44,400 bases of DNA from Sphaerisporangium album (GTDB lineage Bacteria; Actinomycetota; Actinomycetes; Streptosporangiales; Streptosporangiaceae). Both the position numbers and the translations under genes were made by a program. The notes beneath the pieces are model-generated. The model had not been told where the DNA came from, did no database searches, and saw only the letters and a list, made by a program, of their open reading frames with translations. The stretch covers positions 1 to 44,400 of the forward strand of contig NZ_QOIL01000028.1 of assembly GCF_003323745.1 (NCBI RefSeq), read 5' to 3'. Below, in pieces: positions 15,410 to 24,362 of the stretch. The stretch's first letter is position 1; each line of letters begins with the position of its first letter.

Positions 15410-16325
15410 CGACACCCTGCCCGCGACGGCGCCCGCCGCGCCGCCCGCGAAGACCCCCAAGAAGGAAAAGGCCGCCAGTCTCTGGTCGGACGCGTGGTAC
15501 GACCTGCGGCGCAACCCGGTGTTCGTCATCGGCGCCGCCATGGTGGGGATCCTGGTCGTGATCTCGGCGTTCCCCGGCGTCTTCGACAGCGTGGGCGTGG
15601 ACCCCTCCACCTGCAACCTGGCCAACGCGCGCAAGGGCATCACCTCCGAGCACTGGTTCGGCAGCGACAACCTGGGTTGTGACGTGTACTCCCGGGTCAT
15701 CCACGGCGCGCGGGTGTCGATCCTGGTGGGCTTCATCAGCGCGGCCGTGACCGGCATCGTCGGTGGCGTCCTCGGCCTGCTGGCCGGCTTCTACGGCCGC
15801 TGGGTGGACATCATCCTGTCCCGCGTCGCGGAGATCTTCTTCGCCATCCCGTCGATCCTCGGCGCCCTGCTGATCCTGGCGGTGATCGGCCGCGACAACG
15901 CCGGCATCGGCAGCGTCGTCCTGGCCCTGGGCCTGCTCGCGTGGCCGATGGTCCTGCGCATCATGCGGGCCGCGGTCATCACGGCCAAGCACCAGGACTA
16001 CGTCGTGGCCGCCCGGGCGCTCGGCGCGGGGCCGTGGCGCATCATGCTCAGGCACATCCTGCCCAACGCGCTCGCACCGGTGATCGTGGTGTCGACCATC
16101 AACCTCGGCGCGTTCATCGCCGCCGAGGCGGCCCTGTCCTTCCTGGGCGTCGGCATCCAGTCCCCGCAGATCTCCTGGGGCCTGATGATCGCGGACGCGC
16201 GCAACCGCTTCCTGGAGGCGCCGCTCCCGCTGCTGTTCCCCGCGCTGTTCCTGAGCCTGACCATCCTCAGCGTCGTCATGCTGGGTGACGCGGTTCGCGA
16301 CGCGCTCGACCCCAAGCTGCGGTAG
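15402..16325 (+). CDS. Peptide ABC permease (DppC-type)
   Basis: This 307-residue partner permease has a Pro/Ala/Lys-rich cytoplasmic N-terminus (residues 1-30), then the first helix (NPVFVIGAAMVGILVVIS). An extracellular segment carries the DppC motif EHWFGSDNLGCDVYSRVIHG. Five further helices and the EAA loop (DYVVAARALGAGPWRIMLRHILPN) follow. It overlaps dppB-like by 8 bp. The ATPase gene follows after 11 bp with an AGGAGAGG ribosome site. Confidence 0.94.
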   Translation: MSNDTLPATAPAAPPAKTPKKEKAASLWSDAWYDLRRNPVFVIGAAMVGILVVISAFPGVFDSVGVDPSTCNLANARKGITSEHWFGSDNLGCDVYSRVIHGARVSILVGFISAAVTGIVGGVLGLLAGFYGRWVDIILSRVAEIFFAIPSILGALLILAVIGRDNAGIGSVVLALGLLAWPMVLRIMRAAVITAKHQDYVVAARALGAGPWRIMLRHILPNALAPVIVVSTINLGAFIAAEAALSFLGVGIQSPQISWGLMIADARNRFLEAPLPLLFPALFLSLTILSVVMLGDAVRDALDPKLR

Positions 16326-16336
16326 GAGAGGCACCG

Positions 16337-17377
16337 ATGGTGAAGAACCCGTCAATCGACACGAGCCTGCTCCCCGCGGACGCGGCGACCGAGCCCCTGC
16401 TCGCGGTGGACAACCTGCACGTCGAGTTCACCACCCGCCAGGGCCTGGTCAGGGCCGTCAACGGCGTGAGCTACACGGTGAACGCCGGCGAGTCGCTGGC
16501 CGTCCTCGGAGAGTCGGGGTCCGGCAAGTCGGTGACCGCGCAGGCGATCATGGGCATTCTGGACATGCCGCCCGCGCGGATCCCCAAGGGCGAGGTCCGC
16601 TTCCGCGGCACCGACCTGCTCAAGCTGTCGGACCAGGCGCGCAGCCAGATCCGCGGCCAGCGCATCGCCATGATCTTCCAGGACGCCCTGTCGGCGCTGA
16701 ACCCGGTGTTCACCGTCGGCTGGCAGATCAGCGAGATGTTCCGGGTGCACCGGGGCATGGGCAAGCGCGACGCCATGAAGAAGGCCGTCGAGCTCATGGA
16801 CCGCGTGCGCATCCCGGCCGCCAAGCAGCGCGTCAACGACTACCCGCACCAGTTCTCCGGCGGCATGCGCCAGCGCATCATGATCGCGATGTCGATCGCG
16901 CTGGACCCCGAGGTGCTGATCGCCGACGAGCCGACCACCGCGCTGGACGTGACCGTCCAGGCGCAGATCATGGAACTGCTCGCCGAGCTTCAGCGCGAGA
17001 GCAACATGGGGCTCATCCTGATCACGCACGACCTCGGCGTGGTCGCGGACGTCGCCGACAAGATCGCGGTCATGTACGCCGGGCGCATCGTCGAGAACGC
17101 CCCCGTGCACGACCTCTACAAGAACCCGGGGCACCCCTACTCCAAGGGCCTTCTCGACTCGATCCCCCGGGTCGACCAGAAGGGCCAGGACCTGTACGCG
17201 ATCAAGGGCCTGCCGCCGAACCTGCTCGACATGCCCCCGGGCTGTGCCTTCCACCCCCGCTGCCCGTACCGCCGCGACAACTGCGTGACCGACGTGCCCC
17301 CGCTGTACGAGATCAGCGGGACCCGCGGCAGCGCGTGCCACTACTACAGGGAGGTGCTCGATGGCACCGTCGAGTGA
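16337..17377 (+). CDS. Peptide ABC transporter ATPase (DppD-type)
   Basis: This 346-residue ATPase has Walker A GESGSGKS (about residues 55-62), the [10 protein letters not shown]-loop, the signature FSGGMRQR, Walker B VLIADEPT and switch His ITHDLG. The C-terminal oligopeptide extension (about 260-346) carries the four-cysteine pattern GCAFHPRC...C...C of the DppD/OppD family. It works as a heterodimer with the next gene product. The ATG is preceded by AGGAGAGG. The reading frame overlaps the next gene by 17 bp. Confidence 0.94.
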   Translation: MVKNPSIDTSLLPADAATEPLLAVDNLHVEFTTRQGLVRAVNGVSYTVNAGESLAVLGESGSGKSVTAQAIMGILDMPPARIPKGEVRFRGTDLLKLSDQARSQIRGQRIAMIFQDALSALNPVFTVGWQISEMFRVHRGMGKRDAMKKAVELMDRVRIPAAKQRVNDYPHQFSGGMRQRIMIAMSIALDPEVLIADEPTTALDVTVQAQIMELLAELQRESNMGLILITHDLGVVADVADKIAVMYAGRIVENAPVHDLYKNPGHPYSKGLLDSIPRVDQKGQDLYAIKGLPPNLLDMPPGCAFHPRCPYRRDNCVTDVPPLYEISGTRGSACHYYREVLDGTVE

Positions 17378-18371
17378 GGCCATCCTCGAGGTCCGTGATC
17401 TGGTCAAGCACTTTCCGCTGAGCCAGGGCATCGTCTTCAAGCGGCAGATCGGCGCGATCAAGGCGGTGGACGGGGTCTCCTTCGACCTGCACCGCGGTGA
17501 GACGCTCGGCGTGGTCGGCGAGTCCGGCTGCGGCAAGTCCACGCTGGCGAAGCTGCTGATGGCGCTGGAGCGGCCGACCTCGGGCCAGGCGAAGATCAAC
17601 GGGGTCGACCTGGCCAAGGCGCGCGGATCCGAGCTCAAGCGGATGCGCCGCAACATCCAGATGGTCATGCAGGACCCGTACACCTCGCTGAACCCGCGGA
17701 TGACGGTCGGCGACATCATCGGTGAGCCATACGAGATCCACTCCGAGGTGGCGCCCAAGGGCGACCGCCGCCGGAAGGTGCAGGAGCTGCTGGAGGTGGT
17801 CGGCCTCAACCCCGAGCACATCAACCGCTACCCGCACCAGTTCTCGGGCGGCCAGCGGCAGCGCATCGGCATCGCCCGCGGCCTGGCGCTCCAGCCCGAG
17901 ATCATCATCTGTGACGAGCCCGTGTCGGCGCTGGACGTGTCGATCCAGGCGCAGGTGATGAACCTGCTGGAGAAGCTGCAGAACGAGTTCAACCTCGCGT
18001 ACATCTTCATCGCGCACGACCTGTCGGTCGTCCGGCACATCTCCGACCGCGTGGCGGTGATGTACCTCGGCAAGATCGTGGAGCTCGGCAAGGACGCCGA
18101 CATCTATGAGCGGCCGGCGCACCCGTACACGCAGGCGCTGCTGTCGGCCGTGCCGGTCCCCGACCCCGAGGGCCGGGAAGGGCGCGAGCGGATCATCCTG
18201 CAGGGTGACCCGCCCTCGCCGGCCGACCCGCCGTCCGGGTGCCGGTTCCGCACGCGCTGCTGGAAGGCGCAGGACATCTGCGCCGAGCAGGAGCCGCTGC
18301 TGGAGATCCGCGCGGGCGGCCACCTGAGCGCCTGCCACTTCGCCGAGGCGCACGACGTCATTAACGCCTGA
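17361..18371 (+). CDS. Peptide ABC transporter ATPase (DppF-type)
   Basis: This 336-residue second ATPase of the importer has Walker A GESGCGKST, the Q-loop QDPYTSLNPRM, the signature FSGGQRQR, Walker B IIICDEPVSALD and H-loop IAHDLS. The C-terminal domain has GCRFRTRC...C...C. The ATG (17361) overlaps the end of the DppD-type gene and has AGGGAGG about 6 bases upstream, so translation is coupled. It is the last gene of the five-gene unit; a structured repeat follows directly. Confidence 0.94.
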   Translation: MAPSSEAILEVRDLVKHFPLSQGIVFKRQIGAIKAVDGVSFDLHRGETLGVVGESGCGKSTLAKLLMALERPTSGQAKINGVDLAKARGSELKRMRRNIQMVMQDPYTSLNPRMTVGDIIGEPYEIHSEVAPKGDRRRKVQELLEVVGLNPEHINRYPHQFSGGQRQRIGIARGLALQPEIIICDEPVSALDVSIQAQVMNLLEKLQNEFNLAYIFIAHDLSVVRHISDRVAVMYLGKIVELGKDADIYERPAHPYTQALLSAVPVPDPEGREGRERIILQGDPPSPADPPSGCRFRTRCWKAQDICAEQEPLLEIRAGGHLSACHFAEAHDVINA

Positions 18372-18373
18372 CC

Positions 18374-18429
18374 GTTCGGGCGCCTCCGGGCGCCCGAACA
18401 TGCCGTGCCGGAGGCGCGGCCATGAACAC
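18374..18429 (+). repeat. Post-stop structured repeat (importer operon end)
   Basis: Starting 3 bp after the dppF-like stop codon, a perfect 11-bp stem GTTCGGGCGCC / GGCGCCCGAAC (18374-18384 with 18389-18399, loop TCCG) is followed by CCGTGCCGGAGGCGCGGCCA and then TGAACA. It has the same order and orientation relative to the upstream gene as the repeats at 10320, 36435 and 44092. It almost certainly acts as the operon terminator. Confidence 0.85.
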
Positions 18430-18507
18430 CGTTCAAGGCAATAGGCACAGGCGGTGTCCATGGCCCGGCCCCATGAGACACCGCCCTGCCGATCATCCTT
18501 GCGTGGG

Positions 18508-18882
18508 TCAGAGGATGTCGATGTTGCCCACGCCGACGCCCACGAGGCCGCCGGTGCCCACGCCGACGTTGCCGCCGCCGTAGCCGCCGCCGTAACCCCC
18601 ACCGTAGCCGCCGCCGTAGCCGTACCCACCGCCGTAGATGCCGCCGTAGCCGTAGCCGCCACCGTAGATGCCGCCGTAGCCGTAGCCGCCGTAGCCGACC
18701 GCGCCGACGCACGGGACGACGGCGGTCGGGACGACCGTCGCGGTGGGGACGATGGGGCAGCAGTTGGCCTTGGCGGCCTTGGCGGGACGCGCGGACGAAG
18801 CGGTGTCGGCGGAGGCGGCGGCGGCGGTGCCGACGAGGGCGATGCCGACGCATGCCGTAGTGACCAGAAGGCGGCGAATCAT
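18508..18882 (-). CDS. Small secreted Gly/Tyr-rich repeat protein
   Basis: This 124-residue protein has a clear Sec signal peptide (basic MIRR, hydrophobic core, cleavage after ASA at residue 25). The mature part is a short Ala/Lys-rich segment, a hydrophobic stretch with Cys41-Cys42 and Cys58, then about 40 residues of low-complexity repeat on the units YGYGGIYGGG and YGGG (about 63-104). It ends VGVGTGGLVGVGVGNIDIL. It has an ATG with AAGGAG 8 bases upstream. There is no LPXTG, chaplin or known enzyme motif. Glycine-tyrosine repeats suggest a structural or adhesive surface protein; function is not assigned. Confidence 0.8.
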   Translation of the reverse strand: MIRRLLVTTACVGIALVGTAAAASADTASSARPAKAAKANCCPIVPTATVVPTAVVPCVGAVGYGGYGYGGIYGGGYGYGGIYGGGYGYGGGYGGGYGGGYGGGNVGVGTGGLVGVGVGNIDIL

Positions 18883-19253
18883 TGCACTTTCTCCTTACGA
18901 GAATCATCGGCGCATGGCGGCAGTGCGCACGCTCGGCGCGCCGATGACTACTGACTGTGACCGATCAGACAGTACCGATGGCGGCGGGGGATCGGCGCGA
19001 GACAAAGGTCAGACGAGAGCAATGATTGGCAGGCCATATCGCTGGAAAACAGGGGCGCACGCCGCAGGGGCACGGTCAACCACAAGGTCAGCGCACATGC
19101 CGGGTGATCTTCTCTCCCATGGGACATCCTTGTGGGCGTGGCTGTCGCACCGCGAAGTTGACCGAATCTTTGCCCGCCGGGCCGTTCATGGTTTCGGGTG
19201 AGACGGAGGCTTTCGCCCGGTCTACGGGGGCGGGCACCCGGAGGGCTTCACGT
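18883..19253. other. Intergenic gap, nothing recognised
   Basis: A 371-bp gap between the Gly/Tyr-rich gene (its promoter lies here) and the 3' end of the SAM hydroxide adenosyltransferase gene. No RNA gene, clear hairpin terminator or credible frame was found. Confidence 0.5.
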
Positions 19254-20060
19254 TCAGGGCACGCGTGAGAGCCGCACATGCGCGCCCGGAGGCAGGCCCA
19301 GGCGCTGCGCGGCGTCCCCTGAGTTGATCGCGACCGAGACCATGCCGGCCGAGTCGGTGAACGCGACGAGGTCGCCCGGCGGGACGGCCGCGTAGGTGTC
19401 GCGGAAGGGCACCGTGATCTGCCGCCTGCCCATCGACACCGCCAGCGCGTCGCCGACCTGGATGCCGAGGGTCGCGAGGTCGTCCGCGGTCACGGAGAGC
19501 TGGACGTTGCCGTAGCGGTCCAGCGAGAGGACCTCGCCCTCGGCCGCGCCCTCCCCGATGCGGGCGGTCGGCGTGGGCAGTGACAGCAGCCGGTCGAGCG
19601 GGATCCGCGGCCCGAGCTCGTCGGGCCTGCGGCCGGCTACCAGGTGGGCGGCCACGGGCGCGTACACGTCCCGCCCGTGGAAGGTGGGCGAGACGGGCGT
19701 GAGGAACAGCTCCTTGTTGGTGATCTCGTACGCGACCCGCGCGCCGCCCGAGGCGAGCAGGGCCCACGACAGCAGGCCGTTGTCCGGGCCGATGAAGATC
19801 CGCTGCCCGGCCTCCACGGCGATCGAGCGCCGGGCGCTCGCGGCCGACGGGTCGACCGCGGCGATGTGCACGCCGGCCGGCAGGTACGGCAGCGTCTGGG
19901 CGAGGATCGCGGCGCCGCGCCGGATGTCCCCGGCGGGGACCAGATGGCAGACGTCGATGATGCGCGCCTCCGGGGTGATCCCGATGATCACCCCGTGGCA
20001 CGACGCCACGAAGCCGTCTTCCAGCCCGTAGTCGGTGAGTAGCGTGATGACTGAGGTCAC
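19254..20060 (-). CDS. SAM hydroxide adenosyltransferase (DUF62)
   Basis: This 268-residue protein belongs to the S-adenosylmethionine-utilising DUF62 family, which hydrolyses SAM to adenosine and methionine and is related to fluorinase and chlorinase. It opens VITLLTDYGLEDGFVASCHGVI, carrying the conserved active-site Asp. It continues with IDVCHLVPAGDI, VHIAAVDP, FIGPDNGLLSWAL and the C-terminal SLDRYGNVQLSV. The family's hydroxide-forming enzymes use an Asp-Arg-His triad; the exact triad was not mapped. The start is the GTG at 20060, directly before the conserved TLLTDYG. It is divergent from the DUF3263 gene across 222 bp. The physiological role of this family is not settled. Confidence 0.9.
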   Translation of the reverse strand: MTSVITLLTDYGLEDGFVASCHGVIIGITPEARIIDVCHLVPAGDIRRGAAILAQTLPYLPAGVHIAAVDPSAASARRSIAVEAGQRIFIGPDNGLLSWALLASGGARVAYEITNKELFLTPVSPTFHGRDVYAPVAAHLVAGRRPDELGPRIPLDRLLSLPTPTARIGEGAAEGEVLSLDRYGNVQLSVTADDLATLGIQVGDALAVSMGRRQITVPFRDTYAAVPPGDLVAFTDSAGMVSVAINSGDAAQRLGLPPGAHVRLSRVP

Positions 20061-20282
20061 ACTTGGTGACCTTACGTCGTGCGCTCGCGGTGTCATAGAG
20101 GCGGCCCACAGGTCTCCCGAAGTGTCATGAACAGCCGCGAATTCCCGACTACCATGGCCACGGGTCGCACGCGCGCGGCGCGGCCCAGGGTCGCGCTCGC
20201 CCGGGCGCACGTTCGCTGGTCTCCCGCTTCCCCCGCCCGGCCTGCCGTCCGCCTCTCCGCGTGCCCGACCGAGGAGGACCTG

Positions 20283-20597
20283 ATGGACACCGCGCCGGAT
20301 CCTGGTGACAGCGACCCCGAGGAAGGGCCGGCTCCCCGCGTCGCCGGGGAACTGACCGCCCGGGAGCGCGAGCTCCTCGCCTTCGAACGTCAGTGGTGGC
20401 GGTACGCGGGCGCCAAGGAGCAGGCGATCCGCGAGACCTTCGAGATCTCCGCGACCCGCTACTACCAGCTCCTCGGCCAGCTCATCGACCGTCCCGAGGC
20501 ACTGGCCCACGACCCGATGACGGTGAAGCGGCTGAGGCGGCTGCGGGCCTCGCGTCAGCGCGAGCGCGCGGCGCGGCGTCTCGGTATGCGCCCCTGA
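20283..20597 (+). CDS. DUF3263 protein
   Basis: This 104-residue actinobacterial family member has an acidic N-terminus (1-25) and a helical core, LTARERELLAFERQWWRYAGAKEQAIRETFEISATRYYQLLGQLIDRPEAL. The tail is basic and Arg-rich. The ATG at 20283 has GGAGG 6 bases upstream; the frame extends upstream without a better site. The compact helical core with a YYQLL motif suggests a small DNA-binding protein (inference only). It lies 22 bp ahead of the otsB gene and is probably cotranscribed with it. Confidence 0.88.
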   Translation: MDTAPDPGDSDPEEGPAPRVAGELTARERELLAFERQWWRYAGAKEQAIRETFEISATRYYQLLGQLIDRPEALAHDPMTVKRLRRLRASRQRERAARRLGMRP

Positions 20598-20619
20598 CCG
20601 ATGGGGTAGTGCTCCCCGC

Positions 20620-21468
20620 GTGACTCATGACCTGTTGCCGGACAACGCCGGTTTAGCGGCCATCAAGGCGGATCCCGCGGGCGCGGTGATCGGACTCGAC
20701 TTCGACGGCACGCTCGCCCCGATTGTCCCCGACCCCGCCGACGCGCGCGTCGCCCCCGAGGCCGCCGCCGCGCTGGCGCGTCTCGGCGCCCTGGTGCGCG
20801 CCGTCGTCATCGTGACGGGCCGCCCCGCGGCCACGGCCGTCGAGTACGGGCAGGTGGCGGGCGGGCCGGGCCTCGCGGACGTCCCCGGCCTGGTGGTGCT
20901 CGGCCAGTACGGCCTCGAGCGCTGGGAGGCCGGGCAGGTGACCTCGCCCCCGCCCCCGCCGGAGATCGACCGCGTGCGCGCCGAGGTGCCCGCCCTGGTC
21001 ACGTCGCTCGGGTTCGCGGTCACCGACGGATCCGTGCCCGGCGTGACGATCGAGGACAAGGGACGGGCCGTCGCCGTCCACACCCGGCGGGCCCCCGACC
21101 CCGAGGGGACGCTGCGGGCCCTGCGCGAGCCGCTCGGCAAGTTCGCCGCGGCGGCCGGGCTGACCGTCGAGCCCGGGCGGCTGGTCCTGGAGCTGCGGCC
21201 CGCGGGCATGGACAAGGGGCACGCCCTCGGCGCCTTCCTCGCCGAGCGCGCGGCGAGGTCCGTGCTGTTCGCCGGGGACGACCTCGGCGACCTCGCGGCG
21301 TTCGAGGCCGTGCGCCTGTCCGGGCTGCCGGGTGTGACGGTGTGCAGCGCCTCCGCGGAGGTCACGGAGCTGGCCCGGCGCGCCGACGTGGTCGTGGAGG
21401 GCCCGGCCGGGGTCGCCGCCCTGCTCACATCGCTGGCGGACGCGATTCCCCCGCCTGCCGCGCGCTGA
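20620..21468 (+). CDS. otsB: Trehalose-6-phosphate phosphatase
   Basis: This 282-residue HAD-superfamily phosphatase makes trehalose from trehalose-6-phosphate. Motif I is GLDFDGTLAPI (about residues 25-35) with the nucleophile Asp. VIVTGRP (motif II), the MDKGHALGAFL segment and FAGDDLGDLAAFEAV (motif IV) are all present. The GTG start has only a weak ribosome site. The coding 3' end overlaps the convergent MFS gene by 44 bp. The partner synthase, otsA, is 1.3 kb away on the other strand. Confidence 0.92.
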   Translation: MTHDLLPDNAGLAAIKADPAGAVIGLDFDGTLAPIVPDPADARVAPEAAAALARLGALVRAVVIVTGRPAATAVEYGQVAGGPGLADVPGLVVLGQYGLERWEAGQVTSPPPPPEIDRVRAEVPALVTSLGFAVTDGSVPGVTIEDKGRAVAVHTRRAPDPEGTLRALREPLGKFAAAAGLTVEPGRLVLELRPAGMDKGHALGAFLAERAARSVLFAGDDLGDLAAFEAVRLSGLPGVTVCSASAEVTELARRADVVVEGPAGVAALLTSLADAIPPPAAR

Positions 21469-22630
21469 GCGCGATGCCCGCGATGGCGCAGGCGATCAGC
21501 ACCGGCACCATGAGGAACGCCGTGTGGGTGCCGAAGCCGTCCGCCAGTGCCCCGAGCAGGAACGGGCCCGCGCCGACCGCGACCGAGGCCCAGATGGACG
21601 CCGCCGCGCTCGCCTCGTCCGGCCGCCCGCCGGACGAGGCGATGACCCGGGAGAGGCCGAGCGGGAACTGCACCGCGACGCCGAGGCCGCTCAGCACCAG
21701 GCCCGCGTAGCAGAACAGGGGCCGGTCGCCGAGCCAGAACACCGTCCAGCCGGCCAGCGTCACCAGCAGCGCGCCGCTCAGCAGCCGCGTGGGGTCGACG
21801 CGCAGCGCCAGCCGCCCGGCCGCGAACCTGCCGGCGGCGATGCCGATGGTGAACGCCGTCAGCCCGGTGGCTGCGGTCGCGGGGGACATGCCCGTCTGGT
21901 CGGCCAGCAGTTCGGCGGCCCAGACGTTGAACAGGAACTCCATGGCGACCAGGCAGAACAGCACGCCGCACGCGGCGTGGAACCGCCAGTCGTAGCGCGA
22001 CTTCGCCGGGACGGGGGTCGGAGAGAGCGTGTCCGGGCCGCGCGAAGGAGCCGCCGACGGCACCCACACCCGGCCCATGAGCACGAGCAGCAGGAACGTC
22101 GCCACGGGAGTGACCAGGATGCCGGCGCGCCAGCCGAGCGGGGTGGGCGCCAGCGCGCTGATCAGGTAGGACACGCCCATGCCGATCGTCACGGCGACCG
22201 CGTTGGCCTCGTTGATGGCGGCGGGCCCCGCCGCGCCGTGGTGGTCGCTCAGCACGGACATGCCGATGTACAGCGCGATCGAGCCGCCGCCGCTGGCCAC
22301 GCCGAACCCGAGCAGGGTGACGGGCAGCGCCGTGGTGGCCGCGACGAGCAGGACGCCACAGGTCATCGTGGCCAGGCCGAGCCAGGTCGCCCTGCGCCTG
22401 CCGACCTTGGCGATCACGCGGGGCATGAAGAGCCCGGCGATGATGCCGCCCACGGCCATGGCCGTGCCGTGCAGCCCGGCGACCGCCTGCGACACGCCCT
22501 GGTCGATGCGGAGCAGCGGGAGCGCGGCGGACAGGCCGTACAGATACGTCGCGAAGGTGGCGAGTTGGAAGTAGATCAGCCAGGTCGGGCGGTCGCGGGC
22601 GAGCGATCGGACGACTGCGGTCGAGCTCAC
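21425..22630 (-). CDS. MFS transporter
   Basis: This 401-residue protein has about 12 hydrophobic segments in two halves and belongs to the general MFS/CynX-like group. The basic loop after helix 2 (FMPRVIAKVGRRRATWLGL) is the family's motif A region. The start is a GTG with GGGGG about 5 bases upstream. It overlaps the convergent otsB by 44 bp at the 3' ends and lies between otsA and otsB. Sugar, drug or amino-acid export are all possible; the substrate is not indicated by sequence. Confidence 0.85.
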   Translation of the reverse strand: MSSTAVVRSLARDRPTWLIYFQLATFATYLYGLSAALPLLRIDQGVSQAVAGLHGTAMAVGGIIAGLFMPRVIAKVGRRRATWLGLATMTCGVLLVAATTALPVTLLGFGVASGGGSIALYIGMSVLSDHHGAAGPAAINEANAVAVTIGMGVSYLISALAPTPLGWRAGILVTPVATFLLLVLMGRVWVPSAAPSRGPDTLSPTPVPAKSRYDWRFHAACGVLFCLVAMEFLFNVWAAELLADQTGMSPATAATGLTAFTIGIAAGRFAAGRLALRVDPTRLLSGALLVTLAGWTVFWLGDRPLFCYAGLVLSGLGVAVQFPLGLSRVIASSGGRPDEASAAASIWASVAVGAGPFLLGALADGFGTHTAFLMVPVLIACAIAGIALSARQAGESRPPAM

Positions 22631-22736
22631 TGATCCCCCGTGCCTCGAAGCCCTCGAACGAGCACGAAAGTATCACTACGCGGATGTTCGCCGTGATCCA
22701 CCCCAAGGTCAGAAACCCCCTACCCTCGGACCTCGG

Positions 22737-22768
22737 GCCCGCCCCGAACCCGCCGAGCGGAGCGGAAC
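22737..22768. repeat. Partial copy related to the post-stop repeats
   Basis: CGCCCCGAACCCGCCGAGCG followed by GAGCGG closely matches the CCCCGAAC-CTCCGAGCGGAGCG part of the repeat at 44128. It lies just downstream of the otsA stop codon, but in the opposite orientation to the other copies and without the paired GTTCGGG arm. Confidence 0.45.
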
Positions 22769-22771
22769 GAC

Positions 22772-24199
22772 TCAGGTGTCCAGGGCGGCTAGTTGGTCGG
22801 CGAACCAGCGGTGCGGCGGCAGGGCGGTCGCGGCCGCGCGCAGGCGGGCCCCGCGCTTGGCGCGTTCCTCCTCCGGGAGCACCAGCGCGTCGTGCAGGGC
22901 GTTCGCCGTGCCGGACACGTCGTAGGGGTTCACCATCAGGGCGTCGGCCCCCAGCTCGCTGGCGGCCCCGGCCTCGCGGGACAGCACCAGCGCGCAGTGG
23001 GGCGCGAGGATGGGCCCCTCCTTGGCGACGAGGTTCATGCCGTCCCGGATCGGGTTCACCAGCAGCACGTCCGCCATGCGGTAGGCCGCGAGCGAGCGTG
23101 CGTAGTCGTCGTTGACGTTGAGGATCAGCGGATCCCAGTCCTCGCCGCCGAACTCGTCCTCGATCTCGGTGGCGCAGCGCTGCACGGCCGCGGTGTACTC
23201 ACGGTATTCGGGCAGGTCGTGCCGGGAGGGATAGGCGAACGCCAGGTGCACGACCTTGCCGTGCCACTCCGGATGGTCGGTCAGGAACTGCTTGTAGGCG
23301 AGCAGGCCCCGGACGATGTTCTTCGACAGCTCCGTCCTGTCGATGCGTACGATGAGCTTCTTGTCGCCCACGCGCTCGCGCAGCGCCGTCATGTGCGACT
23401 CGACGTCCGGCTCCAGCGCGCGGGCCCACAGCGCGTCGCCGTCCACGCCGAGCGGGTGCACGCCGACGTGCGTCGTGCGGCCCTCGTACGCGATGGTGCG
23501 GGCGGCGCGGTCGACCCGGGCGCCGAGCAGCACCTCGCAGCAGTCCATGAACGCCGACGCCCACCGCGCGGTGAGGAAGCCGGCGCGGTCGGCCCCGAGG
23601 ATGCCCGACAGCAGCTCGGCCGAGATGTCGTCGGGAAGCAGCGAGAAGTACTCCGGTGGGGCCCACGGTGTGTGCGAGAAGTGGGATATGCGCAGGTCCG
23701 GGCGTTCCACGCGGAGCATCGCGGGGGCCAGGGTCAGGTGGTAGTCCTGGATCATGACACGGGCGCCGTGCGCGGCCTCCTCGGCCAGGGCCAGCGCGAA
23801 CGCGGCGTTGTAGTCCTGGTAGGACTCCCACTCGCGGCGGAAGCGGGTGTCGAACTGCGGCGAGTTCGGGGTGTCGTAGAGCAGGTGGTTGACGAACCAC
23901 AGCGTCGAGTTGGCCACCGCGTTGTACGCGCGGTGGAAGGTGGCGGGCGGGATGTCCAGCATGCGCACCGCGCCGGTGTCGTATCCCGCCTGGTCGAGCC
24001 GGCCGCCCGGTGCCCGGCGCACGGCGCTGCGGTCGCCGTCGGAGAGCGCGGCGCACACCCACAGCACGTCGGCGTCCTTGGCGATCTCGGACAGGCCGGA
24101 CACCATGCCGCCTCCGCCCCTGCGCATGGTCAGCGTGCCATCGTCGGCGAGCGTGAACGAGACAGGGCCCCGGTTGGAGGCCATGAGAACCGTGTTCAT
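22772..24199 (-). CDS. otsA: Trehalose-6-phosphate synthase
   Basis: This 475-residue retaining glycosyltransferase (GT20) joins UDP- or GDP-glucose to glucose-6-phosphate. Conserved parts include MASNRGPVSF at the N-terminus, GGGGMVSGL, VMIQDYHLTLAP, the FSHTPWAPPEYF segment, RIDRTELSKNIVRGLLAY and the C-terminal donor-site region LLVNPIRDGMNLVAKE. In E. coli OtsA the last motif is DGMNLVAKEYV; here it reads DGMNLVAKEGPI. It has an ATG start with GAGGAG 10 bases upstream. It is divergent from the ECF sigma gene across an AT-rich island. Confidence 0.92.
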   Translation of the reverse strand: MNTVLMASNRGPVSFTLADDGTLTMRRGGGGMVSGLSEIAKDADVLWVCAALSDGDRSAVRRAPGGRLDQAGYDTGAVRMLDIPPATFHRAYNAVANSTLWFVNHLLYDTPNSPQFDTRFRREWESYQDYNAAFALALAEEAAHGARVMIQDYHLTLAPAMLRVERPDLRISHFSHTPWAPPEYFSLLPDDISAELLSGILGADRAGFLTARWASAFMDCCEVLLGARVDRAARTIAYEGRTTHVGVHPLGVDGDALWARALEPDVESHMTALRERVGDKKLIVRIDRTELSKNIVRGLLAYKQFLTDHPEWHGKVVHLAFAYPSRHDLPEYREYTAAVQRCATEIEDEFGGEDWDPLILNVNDDYARSLAAYRMADVLLVNPIRDGMNLVAKEGPILAPHCALVLSREAGAASELGADALMVNPYDVSGTANALHDALVLPEEERAKRGARLRAAATALPPHRWFADQLAALDT

Positions 24200-24277
24200 C
24201 CGCTTACCACTCCTCGTCCGCCGTGTGGCGGCCGTCCCTCGCCGTTCTTCTCCGCTGGGATGCTCACCTGGCCGCAG

Positions 24278-24292
24278 ATTATTTAAATTTAA
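24278..24292. promoter_or_regulatory. AT-rich island in otsA / sigma-factor promoter region
   Basis: ATTATTTAAATTTAA is 15 consecutive A/T bases in a region otherwise about 70% G+C, lying between the divergent otsA and ECF sigma genes. It suits a bidirectional promoter core (TTAAAT-like -10 in both directions) or a binding site for an AT-hook or nucleoid protein. No consensus -35 partner was assigned. Confidence 0.4.
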
Positions 24293-24362
24293 CGCTCCCA
24301 ATAGGATGGGCTGGTGGTGGTCAGGGCGAGGCAAGGGGCTTGCGGCCGAGGAGGGCTCCGAC

